NCBI GenBank assembly: GCA_001510575.1
Contig: LNGK01000005.1
Coordinates: forward strand, 2,666,574 to 2,730,573
From: Knoxdaviesia capensis
Taxonomy: Eukaryota > Ascomycota > Sordariomycetes > Microascales > Gondwanamycetaceae
DNA: 64,000 nt
Direction of reading: 5' to 3'
The notes below the pieces were generated by a model that was not told the origin of the DNA, did not search any database, and was given only the letters and a program-made list of their open reading frames with translations. Position 1 is the first letter of the stretch, and every line of letters begins with the position of its first letter. This document shows positions 49,142 through 62,164 of the stretch, in pieces. Position numbers and translations under genes: made by a program.

Positions 49142-51450
49142 TCTGAAGGTATAATTATTGCGAGAGGACTAATATGAATAGAAGCGAAAAGCGCTGGTAT
49201 GGAGGATAAGATAATAGACCAAAACACCGGCTTGGGAGACGAAACAGTTCCACAGAAAGGAAATTAGGGAAACGATCGGGCGAGACTTCGGTCAAGAGAG
49301 CGTCGTTGGAAGAGACGGAAGGTGGACGATTGAGCGGAAAACCCGATAGAGGGGGAAATTGGATGTTGTTCGAGACAACGACAAAGTGAAACTGACGAGC
49401 GGAATCGTGGTAAGAGAGGGCGGAATAGAGGAAGAGACACCGAGAGGATGAGCCCAACAACACAACAACGGATGACGACAACTCACTCACACACGCACTC
49501 ACTCACACATAAAGCACGTAGGAAAGACAAAGTTGGAGTTGGGCTTCAACGAAGTCTCAAGGGTAGGAGAATGTGTGTGTGATAGAGAAAGGATGTGTGA
49601 GGGTGTGTCTTCTAGTTGAAGTGATGGACACACAGGAGCCCAACGTGGGAAGGGGGGGGGAAGCTATATAAGAATGCAACAAGAATTCTAGACACGAAGG
49701 ACTAGGGGGAGAAGAAAAAAAAAAGCCAAAAAAGAAAGGTCTGGATATATTTGAGAGTAAATAACGGCCTGCCTACCGCCAGATATAAAGATGAAAAAAA
49801 AAAAAAAAAAAACTGACCAATTCGAAACAGGAAATTAAAAAAGAATGGTAAATGAGGATAGACAAGGTTACTGCAGAAGAACAGCCAGCAGAGAAGAAGA
49901 TTTGATGAAGAGGGGAGGGGGCAAATGCAGCAGATGAAATCTATCCTGCAAGTATATCAGTAGTTTCTAAGTTCGACCACCGGTGTGGGCGCTTGGGGGG
50001 AGGGGGGTGTATAAACAAAGAAAGGTGAAATAAAAAAGGAGAAACAAGATCAGAATCGCTTCTCAAACTTGGCATGCCAAACTCGATGGGGGAAGCAAGG
50101 GTCAAGAGTCTGGTCCCATTATTATAAAAAGAAGAGAATGATAAAAGATGGAAGAGTTCAGAGACTCGTTGAGCAAGCCAGAGCAGAGGCAGAGGTTGGA
50201 GAGCCAAGCTCAAAGAAAACAAACAGGAATTGGGGCAGAAAACCGAAATAAAGTTGAAATAGCAATGCTGGATAGGTGTAGGGATGGGCTTCGGAACGAA
50301 GTGGATGCAGGTTTGGTGGCATCTACCAATTGGAGATTCAGGTGTGATTATCAGGTGGCGGCATGGTGGGAAGATGAGATGAAGATACGAGGGGGGGAAA
50401 AGTGCACGTTCGGACACACACAAAGAGATCAAGGATATTGTGTGGTATACTGATACTAGAGAATGAGATTGGGAGCTGTGCAATCTACAGTACACTTTTG
50501 GAGAAGACAGAATTGAAGCTGAGATGTTGGGGGAAATAAAGATGGAGATGTCAGTGGAGGAAGATGCTCACCAAAAAGTGGCATGTCCATTAACCAGGGT
50601 TGGAATCTTAGCTGATAATGCTGATACCCGGTATATCAAGATATCGGAGTGGTGGCTTTCACCACTGAATAACCGCCGACCAGAAGGAGCGACCGTGAAC
50701 ACAGGCACGAATACGATCTGGTGCTTCAAGTGACTAACATATCCTGTAACCAACGAGGAAAGCACGGTGAATATTGAAATGGATATCGTCATGTCAACCC
50801 GAGACCACAGAGTTGTTCCTTCCAGAATATGGAAGGGAATTGAGGAGGGAAAGAACCACCAAGTCAGAGCAGCTTCCAATTGGAAAAGATCTTGACTCGC
50901 CTCATCTTCTCCGGCTCCTCAAAGTCTTGATCCCATAAACTTCTCCCTATACATACCTTGCAATCGTTCTTCATGAAGCATTTGCCTCAGCGTGAGTTCT
51001 TAGCTGGACCCATATTTGGTCACCGCAACAAGATTTCGCCTCCCTCAAACAATCAAAAATTTGGCCTCAGCAACTTTTTTTCTTCTCACTCTCGTCCTGG
51101 CCTCGAACGCGGCAATACGAACATCAATTTTCACTCTCGGAACATACACCCATTTTATTATTATCGTCTTGTGTTCTATTCAATTCGATTCCTCATTCAT
51201 CACTCCCCTCCACAACAACCCCTCCCTCTCTGAAAAAATGAGGTGTGACCCATACTTGATGCGTTGGCTTCCCTCATCACCAGTTGATAAAAGGGCACTG
51301 GAGACTATGATCTCCACTACGACCCATTGGGCGGATGCTGATGGGGAAAGATGTGGGAAGGGAAAAACACAAAGCCCTAAATAATAGAGCCGAGAGTGAA
51401 AAAGAACAGAACACCAGAGGAGGGGTGGGCAGGAGGGCAACAGAACAACC

Positions 51451-51451
<1 letters not shown>

Positions 51452-51511
<60 letters not shown>
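51452..51511. repeat. poly-C / poly-A junction (C21 A39)
   Basis: Twenty-one C residues are followed directly by thirty-nine A residues. Homopolymers of this length are prone to sequencing and assembly error, so lengths are approximate. Confidence 0.9.
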
Positions 51512-51513
<2 letters not shown>

Positions 51514-51977
51514 AAAGAATGTTCTGCAGAACAGTCCCCGAACCCACTTTGACAACCAAACTATACAGGCCTGGCCTATAGTTGAGATTGGCGATTGTTG
51601 ACAGATACAGGTCGACAACACCGAAACCCGGGGGGTGGTTCTCTCAGCTCATGGGAGTGTTACATACCCTTTGTCGTTTACACGTCGCTCTCCATCGTCG
51701 TCATTTGTGAGACGCCATATTTGTGATTTGTGCGATTAGACTTACTGCCTATCTTTCTCTTGCTAGCTCTATTACTTTCTTCAGGTCCCTTGGTCAAGGT
51801 GCGGAAGCTTGTCCATCCAGCGCTTTCTTGCGACATTACCAACGGCTTTCCGATTTCCTGAAATTGGGTCCGGCTTCAACCGGTTGTTGGTCCCGACCAC
51901 TGCCAAAACATGCCCTGGTCCGGTATAGCCGCTGGCCGAAATAGTTCTCCTTGTGTTAACCGCGAACGAGAAACCGC

Positions 51978-51982
<5 letters not shown>

Positions 51983-52019
<37 letters not shown>
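51983..52019. repeat. GA/AG dinucleotide microsatellite
   Basis: About eighteen uninterrupted AG units. Confidence 0.95.
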
Positions 52020-52025
<6 letters not shown>

Positions 52026-52347
52026 CCCTCCATACCCAGCGAGTCTACACGTATCAAAAATAGAACATCAACTGAAAAAAATCCTCATTTTTAGTAGCAA
52101 TGTGGGCCAGTTTTCTCACAGCCGAGGACTTGACCAGTGGCAAGCAGATGTTATGGTCCAGCCGGCCAGGTCCCCCCACGTTCGGCCACAGCGTCTTGCC
52201 AGCTGCTTGACGAGGATTCTTTTACGTTTGACTCTTCATTTCGGAAGAAGCTTCAGGAAGACATACAAGACGCGACGTCAGCTAACCAGTCAACTCTCTC
52301 ATCACAGCCGAGATATAGTCAAAACCAGACCAGGCCACCACAATGCC

Positions 52348-52371
52348 ATCATCATCATCATCATCATCATC
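52348..52371. repeat. ATC trinucleotide microsatellite
   Basis: Eight perfect ATC units. Confidence 0.95.
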
Positions 52372-54765
52372 GTAAACCCCGTCGACCCCTCCCGTTGGCT
52401 CGTGATGGGTGCAGGACTTTAGAGCCTCCAACTCGGCCAATGGTCTGTCTCCGCGCATCGCCGACGCCGGGATCATGTTATGAGGAAGATCTGTTTCTTT
52501 CTTGCTTCCCGGTTGTAAGTGGCCTATGCAGACGGTGTATTACTTTCTCTCGTGCTGCAATTATACTGTGCAGCTAAAAACCTGCTGACTGTGACCAGAG
52601 CTGTTTTCTTGAGCTTTTTTTCCCGCTCGTTCTTTTTCCTTTGGTTGTGCGATGACCCTGTCATTTGGATCTCTGCTCTTAGTCGCTGGCTGAGGCTGGG
52701 ACGACCCTGCCACCATTGTGATGTTGCTTTGCATGGTCCTACCAATGGAAGTGCGGGAAAGCTGGATCTTTTAGGACACATCTTACATGTTCGCTCCCTG
52801 ACAGAACTTTGCTAATAAGTCCTATGTCCATCTGTCCCCCTAGCATGCATTCATCAGGAGGGGACTTTTAATGAAGGACGACCGACATACCTGGCTATAC
52901 TATTGCACCAATTCGGCGCCGGATTTTGGCTAGCCTTCCCACAGACTAGCAGAGAGCAACAAGCTGATCACACTTCTCTGCAAGTCATCACCCGTTGTGA
53001 TATCTCAGAGTCCGTGTAAACCGAGCCCCGTGGAAGCTACTCCTCCCAACTTGTTGTTGATGGTCTTTTTGATTCTGAAAGCTCTGGCCGAGCAGCTGAA
53101 TCTGTGCACCCGTCCAAGATGCGGCCATCCTGAACAGGTAGGTATCCTGTGACAGGGAAGTGGTGGTGGCGAGGGGAAGCGATATGCAGGAGCGTATTAG
53201 TGGTGAGGTTGCAGACAACTTACAGGTGCATATGTGTGCCTGTAGGTTTACGTGGGCACCCATGATGTTGCCCAAGGAACGAGGGCAAAACTCACAAAAG
53301 AATGCAAAAGAATGCAACAGGGCGGGCCAGCATCATCCTACCACTCATCATCGGCATGCAATTTCTTTTGGGTGGCCATTCAAGGATGCTACCTGCTGCA
53401 CGAGAGTATCGCCATCCGAAGAGGGGCGCTCTTGTGTGCATGCATGCAGAGGAGCAGTGGAATACGGCGTACTACTGCCAACTACGGCATAGTAGGCGGT
53501 CAAAGGGGAATATTTGCATTGGCATCTCCATCTCACCGGGTTACAACGGAACACGAACTCGGTCTAATTGGGGTGATTTGGGAGACCCATCAGGCGAATA
53601 AAGAAGAAAAGCACATACTGACCGATATCCTCGCAGTCTCGACTCGGAGTCTGACACGGTGTGTTGACATTGGCATGCTGCTGAATACCCCATTACCCAT
53701 ATGCGATTGGACGGGACACCGAAGAAGTGACTAGGTGTTTGATTTTGGTGGCCATACTCAAGGCCGATTCTCCGGTTTGGCAAGCGGAAAAAGGGCCCCA
53801 CAGATTGTGCCCAGGAGGGGATCAATTGACTGGAAGAGGGGATAGCCACGATACTGGCCTGCCTCCACACCTTTTAGAAACGATCCAGACATTTCACGCA
53901 GTTGCATTTTGCCCCCCCTGGTGTCATCTGTCCAATCAATGGTTCCATCCCGGAGAGGGCCTACAACCAGTGTGGTGTGTATATAAGCTTCACAGAAAGG
54001 AATATCAAAATCTGCGTTGACGACTTGCAATACATGGATCATGGGTCCGGGACTGGGTGAAGGGGTTTTCGGATGAAAACGAAACATAAGATAGGCTTGA
54101 CCTCAGTTAACGCCAGGGGACAGTTCCGATCTCTCCGTGACCTGACTATCGAGCCCTTTTTTACCAACCTTATAGGTATCTTCACCGGCGGTAATCAAGG
54201 CCGCCTCCCCATCGCCAATTTCCACGACGGCGATTCGCCGAAAATACAGAACTGGCAAGTCGATATCCTGGCATGCTTGATTTGCACCCCCCATGTCAGA
54301 CAGCGAGCCGCCGTCTCATGGTATCGTAGCGGTAACTTGCAACAGGTGCAGTACGCGGTCAGCGATATTGTGGTGATATTAGATGGCAGGTCGGAGGCAG
54401 CACGGGAAGCGAAACTGGGCGGTAATTAATATATGTACTTTATATATTTTTCTGGGTCTCTCTGGGGAAGATTGAAAGAGACCGACAATCACACAACCAA
54501 CAATTGGCCTTGGAATTGGGGGGTTTTTTTCTTTTTATTACTTTCGCCAGACCCAAGAGCCAAAGAGCTGGGAAAACCCGCCAACCAGAAAAGAAGAGAA
54601 CGGACGGCTACAAGGTCAAACGACCGAGGTGGAAAGCAATGCACAGGTGTCTTTCCCGAGCAAACATTTTTTTATCATCATTATTGAGAAGGCCAACTAT
54701 TTTGAGATGCAACGAATGGGGTTTAGTGTCCGGAAGATCTCTCGCTTGTGTATCCCTCTTCCATT

Positions 54766-54769
<4 letters not shown>

Positions 54770-54796
<27 letters not shown>

Positions 54797-54817
54797 NNNN
54801 GGGGGGGGGGGGGGGGG
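54770..54817. repeat. poly-T / gap / poly-G junction
   Basis: Twenty-seven T residues, four N (54797-54800) and seventeen G residues. Read on the minus strand this is C-run, gap, A-run, the inverse of the tract at 51452-51511. The N run marks an unresolved base call or assembly gap. Confidence 0.9.
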
Positions 54818-57800
54818 TGTAGTGTGTGTGCGGCCTGTCGTTTCCTCCCCGCCCCTCCACTTCAGATTATAATTTTCAACGAATCACATAGGCGCTTTTC
54901 TCCGAAAATTGCTTTATGACGATTTAGGAAGCCCTTTCTTCTGGGTCTTTATTACCCTTCGACTTGGCCGCTAGCCATAGAAAGTGAATTGGTCTGGGAG
55001 GAATCGAAGCACACGCGCGTATCGGGTGATAAAAATAGTCAGATTGGGGAGAGGGAGGTTGGTTTTGAACTGGATGTTTGTCGTGACGGATACGACGTGG
55101 CAAGAGCAACAACATACGTCTTCCTCTCTCGCTCTTGTTTGTTCTCGGGATAGGGACGATGTATGTGTGTGTCTTGGTGACACAAGCATCATGCCTGGTT
55201 GTCCTCGGTCCCGTTTGATACTGGGGGGGGTCGAAGATCAGTTTTTCTTTTCTCCCCTTGCCATGTTAAAAAAACTGCTTTCTCCGCGTTGCTGGTAGCA
55301 TGTGTGTGTGTCTGTGATACACGGAACAAGGACTACGGTGTAACCCGATGGGTTTGCGGTGATGCCATATTCCATGTTGTCACCGTTACTTGCTGAGGGA
55401 TGGCAAGAAAACAAAAACGACGCTGCACACCATATGGGCGAGAGAGAGACAGAGAGAGAGGGGGAGAGAAGAGGGCCTGGACTGCTACGTGGTTGTGCCA
55501 CTTACTTACCACCAGCCGCCTACGAAGCACAGAGAGTGGGTTCTTCTGGATGGTGGTGCTGGTTTGTTTGTTTTTTCTTCTCTTTTTATCGTGGAGGCCG
55601 CCGATGGACGATGGTTGGTGGTGATGTGCATAATCGGAGGGTGGATAAACAACATGTCCATCCGTTCGTTATATGCACTTGCAGATAATAGGGAAACACG
55701 GAAGCAGGATATTTGTGTCCTCTTTTTTTTTTCTTTTTTCTCCTGTGTTTTGCACACCGCAACGCACGTCCTGTTGATACTGTGTGTGTTCAGGTGGAGG
55801 AGGAAGGATGGGGAAGGGGGGGAACGGATGTCTCTCCCGCTTGTTGAGGAGCCCACAATGCATCCCACATACCAAGCAGGCAATTGTTTGCAGGAGGGTG
55901 GGAACGGACGGTGGTCTTCCTCGCTGTCTTGCGTCCCCAAGAATTTGGTTGCTTGACGATGGTACAGACCTACAAGATGGGCCGCTGTGTACGTAACACT
56001 AAGGTCAAAACCACAGCCTCAAAGGGCCCAGCTTGGACCTATTCACTCTCTGGATAGTTGGTGTTGTGTGGAGGACCCGTGCGACCCGAGGTGCGGAGAA
56101 CGGCAGAAATGATGTAAATCGTCATTGTCTGCTTATTGCTGCCCTTGTACCCCGTTTGAGTGTGGACACACCGGGAGACACAGAGAAACACAAACGGCCG
56201 GAGAGGAGCAAATGTTTCCTGTACCAGTCGGTCTTTGGGATGAGTGTGGTTCCATAAGTAAGCCGTGGGAACATAGATGGTCAGGGCCCTCATGAACTTT
56301 CGGATAGGGGTCGGTGAGCACCGCACACAACACAAGTAATATGGGTATGAGTCTGGAACTTCCAGGTCGGGAGGGGAGGGGAACCCTGTGTAAACCGGAG
56401 GCCGAGTCGTTCCACGGGCGGTGTTCACTTGTTCACACACACACATCATCTATTATTCCGAGCTGCGTGGCCTTTGCATCATCTACTCAGCTAACTGGGC
56501 TTATTCCCACGGAGAGATGTATCGCAGCTGCCACGCACTCCCCTCTGAATAGTCATAGTGGTTCACGGCTGGGGAACTGTCATATCTCCTTCAACTATAT
56601 ACAGTACGGTCATCCATCACGCCCCCCCCCCGAAAAGTGTACAGGCCACGCCAGATTTTGACATCCGGCGGCGGAAGGGGGAAGGGACCAAGTCTAGAAA
56701 GACAAGAAGGATTTGTTGATATCCGATCCTCCGCGGCCGAAAATGGGGGAGAGGTCTCGACCCCCAGTTGTCCACTTTTTATTTTTTATTTTTTATCTCT
56801 CGTGTTCTCTTTTCTGGTTGTATGGAACACTCGGCGAGAAACTGGATTCTTTCTCAGCCAGCCATACAGAAGCACCGAGCAAAGCGAGGCGGTCTGGCAA
56901 TTTGTTTTTTTCCCTACGGAATGGGGCCGTGGATTGATGATGAGTGGACGTGTTGAGGACCGCCCGGAAAGTCTGCACCCAAGCCCACACAATCTCTGCT
57001 CGTCTTTGCCTTCCCACCGTGTTAAGGTGTGTATCTATCTGTCATAGGCGGGCGGGTTTTCCTCTTTTTTTTTTTCTCTGGCGCGGGCGATAAGAGCTAG
57101 CCCACCACCTGGTCGGGGCCAAAGGGTCCGGCCGGCTTCGGTAACGACGACGAATCAACCCCGGGAGATACCAATGGAGATGTTTTTGAGAGCTATTTTG
57201 CACCCCCGCCTCCCCCCCTCCTCCCAGATTTTTATTCTTCTCTTCTTTTTTTTCAGTTCTAGTAAACTCTGGAGGCCCCAATCACTGGCCGTGGGGTTAG
57301 TTTAATACAGAAATCAAGAAGGTCATCATGGAAAAAAACAGCACAGGAAAAATAAGGACAAAAGAACGACACCACCGGGATCCCGGTTTGCTATTGCACT
57401 TATATTACATTATTATTATTTATTTATTATTTCCCATTCCCCCTCCCATCCCTCCTCATGCAATGATGAGTTGGCAATGCTTTGCCTTAGGAGAACTTAA
57501 GCGTTTTCGACATGCGTTAGCGCTGGTGGAGAACAAGACGAATATTGGGTGGAGGGTGGTGAGCAGAAAACAAAAAAAATCAAGGTCTGCATATATGCAG
57601 GAAAACGCAAGTTACGGTGGCATGCATATTTTTTGCATGCCTTTTTTGTCCTTCCTCCTCCTTTTTTTATTTATTTAATATTACTATTATTACGCTTTTG
57701 CATGCAGAGTGGGAAGAAACGAAATTGACAGCCACCAGCAGCGAGAAATGCAGAGACCGAAGACCACATATACGCATGCCGGAATTCCTATTACTTCTGC

Positions 57801-58077
57801 CAAGATGAGCTTCCTGCAGGTCTGCATGTTTTTGTAATGGGTGGTTGATTTCCTTTTCGCGCCCTTCTCCTCACTGATTGATACTACAGTACTCTTGCTG
57901 GGTCCCCCAATAAACCCTCGTCTTCGGCTTCTTTCTGCCTCAGTTCGGGATGTTCTGACTGGCCCGGTTGTTTGTTGTCGTGCGCCCTGTCTTTCGAGTT
58001 GCAGTGAATTTGCAACTAACTGGAAGTGTATGGAGGACTGCATATCAAACAGCTGAATGCCTTGACCCGTCTCCTTT

Positions 58078-58078
<1 letters not shown>

Positions 58079-58125
<47 letters not shown>
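58079..58125. repeat. CT dinucleotide microsatellite
   Basis: About twenty-three perfect CT units. Confidence 0.95.
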
Positions 58126-58129
<4 letters not shown>

Positions 58130-59848
58130 GATACCGGCCAGCATCCTTTGCAACCGACGGACGCCAAACTTACCCTGCTTGTCCCCCACCCCCTGCTATT
58201 CCAGAGACACATATCTGTCCACATTTACCGAAGTCCCAGACCTTGTCTCTCTTCGAAGACACAGAAAGACAAGGGGACGAGGTATGGCTGCCCCCCAAGG
58301 AAAGACAGTCTTTCCTTCTTCGGGACGAGCGAGAGACATGGCTGGAATCAGTCACAGCACTCGGTATACATGTCGACGCTGTGTTGTTGAGAGCACATAT
58401 AACAGGAGCTGTTTATACCGTAGCATCTGGTCATATACACTTACTCTCCCACGTCTCCGATATCACCCATTCGGCCCTCCAATTCCTGCTGTACATATTT
58501 TCGTGCGGTTTCCCCTCCGGGGGCCGGCGGTTGGCCCGTGATTGAAATGAGACTGAACACGGCACAAATAATCCTCGGTCACCGTCTCCTTGCTTACACG
58601 TAAATGGAAGAAGCACAGAAACCACTTGCATCGTGTGTACAGTATGTGGTCCCTTGGTTTTCTGCGACCTCTGTCTTCGGCGTTTCCCTCAATGTCTGGT
58701 CTTAGGTAGTACAGTAGGTACATGTACCTATATGTATGTATATAGCCGTTTTCAATATTTTCTTTTTTCATGGTTGAAAAGATTATAATTTCCTCGTATA
58801 TCTCTTTATTCCCCCAGCCTCATGCGACTGCGGGCTCTCAATTCAACCGCAACGACACCGCGAGAAGAGAACAAAGTCTGAGGGGTTATGGGGGGTGTGC
58901 GTAATACCTTTTCACTTTCCTTTCTTCCCTCTCACTGCTTCCCACACAAGGCCGCGCAAAAGGCGGCTGTAGACATATCTAGGACTGGTCCGGCCTTTTG
59001 TCTTTTATCTTTAATCTCGACAAAATCCTCAACGGGTGATGCAACCGAAGAGGGGACCGGGGGGCAGGCCATGCAGAATGGCCGCAGAAACGGACAACTT
59101 TTGTTGTTCTTTTTATATTATTTTCCAATAGCCGTCCATGTATATACGTGTTTCCATGCAGTCTACAGCACAACTTGAACGACGATGCCGGACTTTTGAA
59201 CGATGAGAGTTGTCTTTCTCGGTTCTCCCCCTCCCTTCCCCCTTGGCTCAATCTCTCTCTGGCCCTCGGCATGCAGAAACATCGCGGTCAACGAAAATGG
59301 CCGCTCAGTATGCAGAACAACTCCAAGATAAAGAGGGGAGACCGGCTGTAATTGGTGAAGATAGGCCTCACGTTGACGTGTCTTCGAATATCGTCATTTC
59401 TAGGTGCATTATCAGGTCAAAATCCACCAGAGTCAACGAGTGACAGGTCCTTGGCCCGGTTGATAGAATCCACCTTTCAACAATATTTCTTTTTTCACCC
59501 ACCGCCTCTTCGATGTATCCCGCTCCATCCCCTCCTCTTCTTTTACTACCATCTGTCTCTGGTGCATGCCATTCCTCTTCACCGTTATGTCTCATCCGTG
59601 TCCCACCACCGTTCAATGCTCCTGGCCGGGTTCGGCATGTCCATCCATCCTCTCCATCTCCCCCCGTGCCCAGCGGAGATGTAAGGACACGTCCATGGAG
59701 CGGAGGGGGAGGGACAAATGGAATGGGATGGGGTGGGAGCAACAAAAGATAGAAATGCACGTCTTCATGCAGTGTTAGAGGTCAATGCGGAGGAATGCAG
59801 TTTACCTGCGTCGTTCTTGTTGTTGACGCAAGACCCTAATCTTCTCCG

Positions 59849-59872
59849 TGTGTGTGTGTGTGTGTGTGTGTT
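59849..59872. repeat. GT dinucleotide microsatellite
   Basis: Twelve GT units. Confidence 0.95.
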
Positions 59873-60962
59873 ATCTCGCCTGCTCTGTAATTGAACTTCT
59901 GTCGTCTTCCCCACGTTTCTTACTCCATCTTGCGTTTGGAGTCTCTAGAAGGGAAAGACGGAGGGAGATTTATTGGCAGATACACGACACCGCTGACATG
60001 ATGGAGGGCTTAATACATCGGTAATATACCTCCCTAAACTCTAACTGTGCCTTGGTCCTCACCTTTCCCCCCTTTTCCCAGCCCGCAAAAGAACCCCTTT
60101 GTGCGTTCGGTCATCTGCGGTCTCGGTGCATTTTTCAAATTCATTTTTAATTCAAGGCTGCGCTGCATACACCTGTGAGAAGAACAATAGTATCACAAGA
60201 AACTAGCTTCCGGGTATCTCGGCTACCACCGCCCCGGCGGTTCCCACCTAACTACCTCCTTTTTCGTGCTTTTAGTATCAGATTGGCCCGCACTCCGAGC
60301 GAAAAAGAGCGAAAGACGCAATCGCGTGTTCCGAGGCTAGCCCAGTTAGCTGGCCGGAGCTAGAAAACGCCACAGGTCAGACAACACATAGCCTGCGTGG
60401 GATATTTATATGTGCATCAAGACACTTTATACACACATCTACTGGGCGAAAATACGCCAGGAAGAAACGAGAAAGGCCACCGTTGGAGCGATATGTATGT
60501 CTCAGGTGTCTCAGACCTGTGTCTCTCTCTTCCCCCCACCATGCGTGTGCATTGGAACGAGAAATCCATGCTTCGCGGTGCTTCTCTATCATTCGATATC
60601 GGGACTGCAGCAAGTTGCCAATAGGCCGGGTCGCGTCTTCAACGGCCGCATATCGGCAAGCTAGCATGTCACGGCTTCTCTCCAAAAAGCGAGTAAGGAG
60701 GGGTGGGCAGGACGGCCGTCAAAGGCCAATCGCAGCGGCCGGCCATATCTTTCCCACCCACCTCAGCTCTCTAGTGAAGAGCACATACATTGGGTGTTTC
60801 CCTCTTGATTGGGAAACACGGCAGCGTGCATGTACGAACAACACATCCGTGGCGTGTTCTTTTTTAGAGACGCGAGAGCATTGGTTTGACCGTTCCGAGT
60901 TCCCCATAATTATTTTCTTGTAGGTTTTCCCTCTTGAACAACACAAGCTGCAGAAACACATT

Positions 60963-60974
60963 CACACACACACA

Positions 60975-61030
<56 letters not shown>
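60963..61030. repeat. compound CA / CT microsatellite
   Basis: A short CA tract (about 60963-60976) joins a long perfect CT tract (60979-61030, about 26 units). Confidence 0.95.
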
Positions 61031-61032
<2 letters not shown>

Positions 61033-62119
61033 CACATATATCGACTTAAACACGCCCCCTCCCCCTCCAAGTGCCCCGGGCCCGGCCAATCGGATACGGC
61101 CAAAAATATAAAATAGAGCTAAAAGACCCAAAGAGAAGCGACGCAATGGCGATCTCTGTTGCGAGCACCCGACATATAATCAGAGAAGGTGAAGGAAAAC
61201 GCTGGGGCTGCGAGACAGACTGGACGCGAGCGAGAGCCTTGGTCTGTGAGGATTCCCTGTTTGGGGAGCGTGCAGATGAGGGCCAAGGCGGGGTGTGGAC
61301 GACACTTTGACGAAACACATGTTGAGATGTGGAGATAGAGACAGAGAGAGAAACGAAGAAAATATCCGGGAGGTCGTGGGAGGAAGACACGCCCCAAGTG
61401 TTGTAAACATCTTGAGTGCCTGTACGTCGTACAAGCTCGTATCACCAAAAAAGGGGGAATCTCATAAACACGGAAACCGGCCTGAAGCCATGTGAGAATC
61501 GTGTTGCTCACGTTAGAGGACGGCAGTAGCCAGTTTCCCGAAGGTAGCACACAACCAGGCTTCCATGAACAACAATCTGGACGATATATACCACACAAGT
61601 CCACATTCGCTCAAAACGAGACGGAGAAGAGCTGACTCTTCGCTGTCATTCAGCCCGTATTCTCTACCACCCCTTTTCCTCCGTTGGTGGACCACGGACG
61701 ACACCACTTCACATGCATCAAGCAAACACCACCAGCCCAGATAGGGCCAGACAGAGACAACCTCCAAGCGGTGAACATGCACAGAACACGTAACCTTTGC
61801 TGTCTCTGTCGTTTCTTTTCCCGAGCGGTTGTATTCCATCCTGACACCGACGAGTGTCTCACCCGGGTCCCTCATGGCCGGACTCTACGTCTCAGACACA
61901 CGCACACATACACACCACACCACACGAAAACCAGAAAACCCACACGATGGTCGGACTGACACGTACATCTGGACGCACAAAGTTCTCATGGGGGGACGAC
62001 AACATCGCATGAGAAAGTACGCTATGTACACACAGGATGGTCCCAGGTATCTTTGCGTCGAAGCGTGTTCTCGTCAGACAAAAGGACACTGTGTACCACC
62101 CCCAGAAAAGGGTAACAGT

Positions 62120-62164
62120 AAAAAAGAAAAGAAAAGAAAAGAAAAGAAAAGAAAAGAAAAGAAA
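62120..62164. repeat. GAAAA pentanucleotide repeat
   Basis: About eight perfect GAAAA units after a short A-run. Confidence 0.95.

Noticed and set aside
51335..51601. Frames rich in poly-Pro/poly-Lys or poly-Gly/poly-Phe
   Set aside because: Direct translations of the C21-A39 homopolymer, not genes.
52137..52577. Plus-strand frame with a coding-like stretch DEDSFTFDSSFRKKLQEDI
   Set aside because: The appealing part is about 45 codons, followed by a poly-His artefact of the ATC microsatellite; no splice structure or family found.
54103..54294. Minus-strand frame with LPVLYFRRIAVVEIGDGEAA
   Set aside because: Looks protein-like for about 40 codons but has no neighbouring exons, start or recognised domain; kept only as a possible relic.
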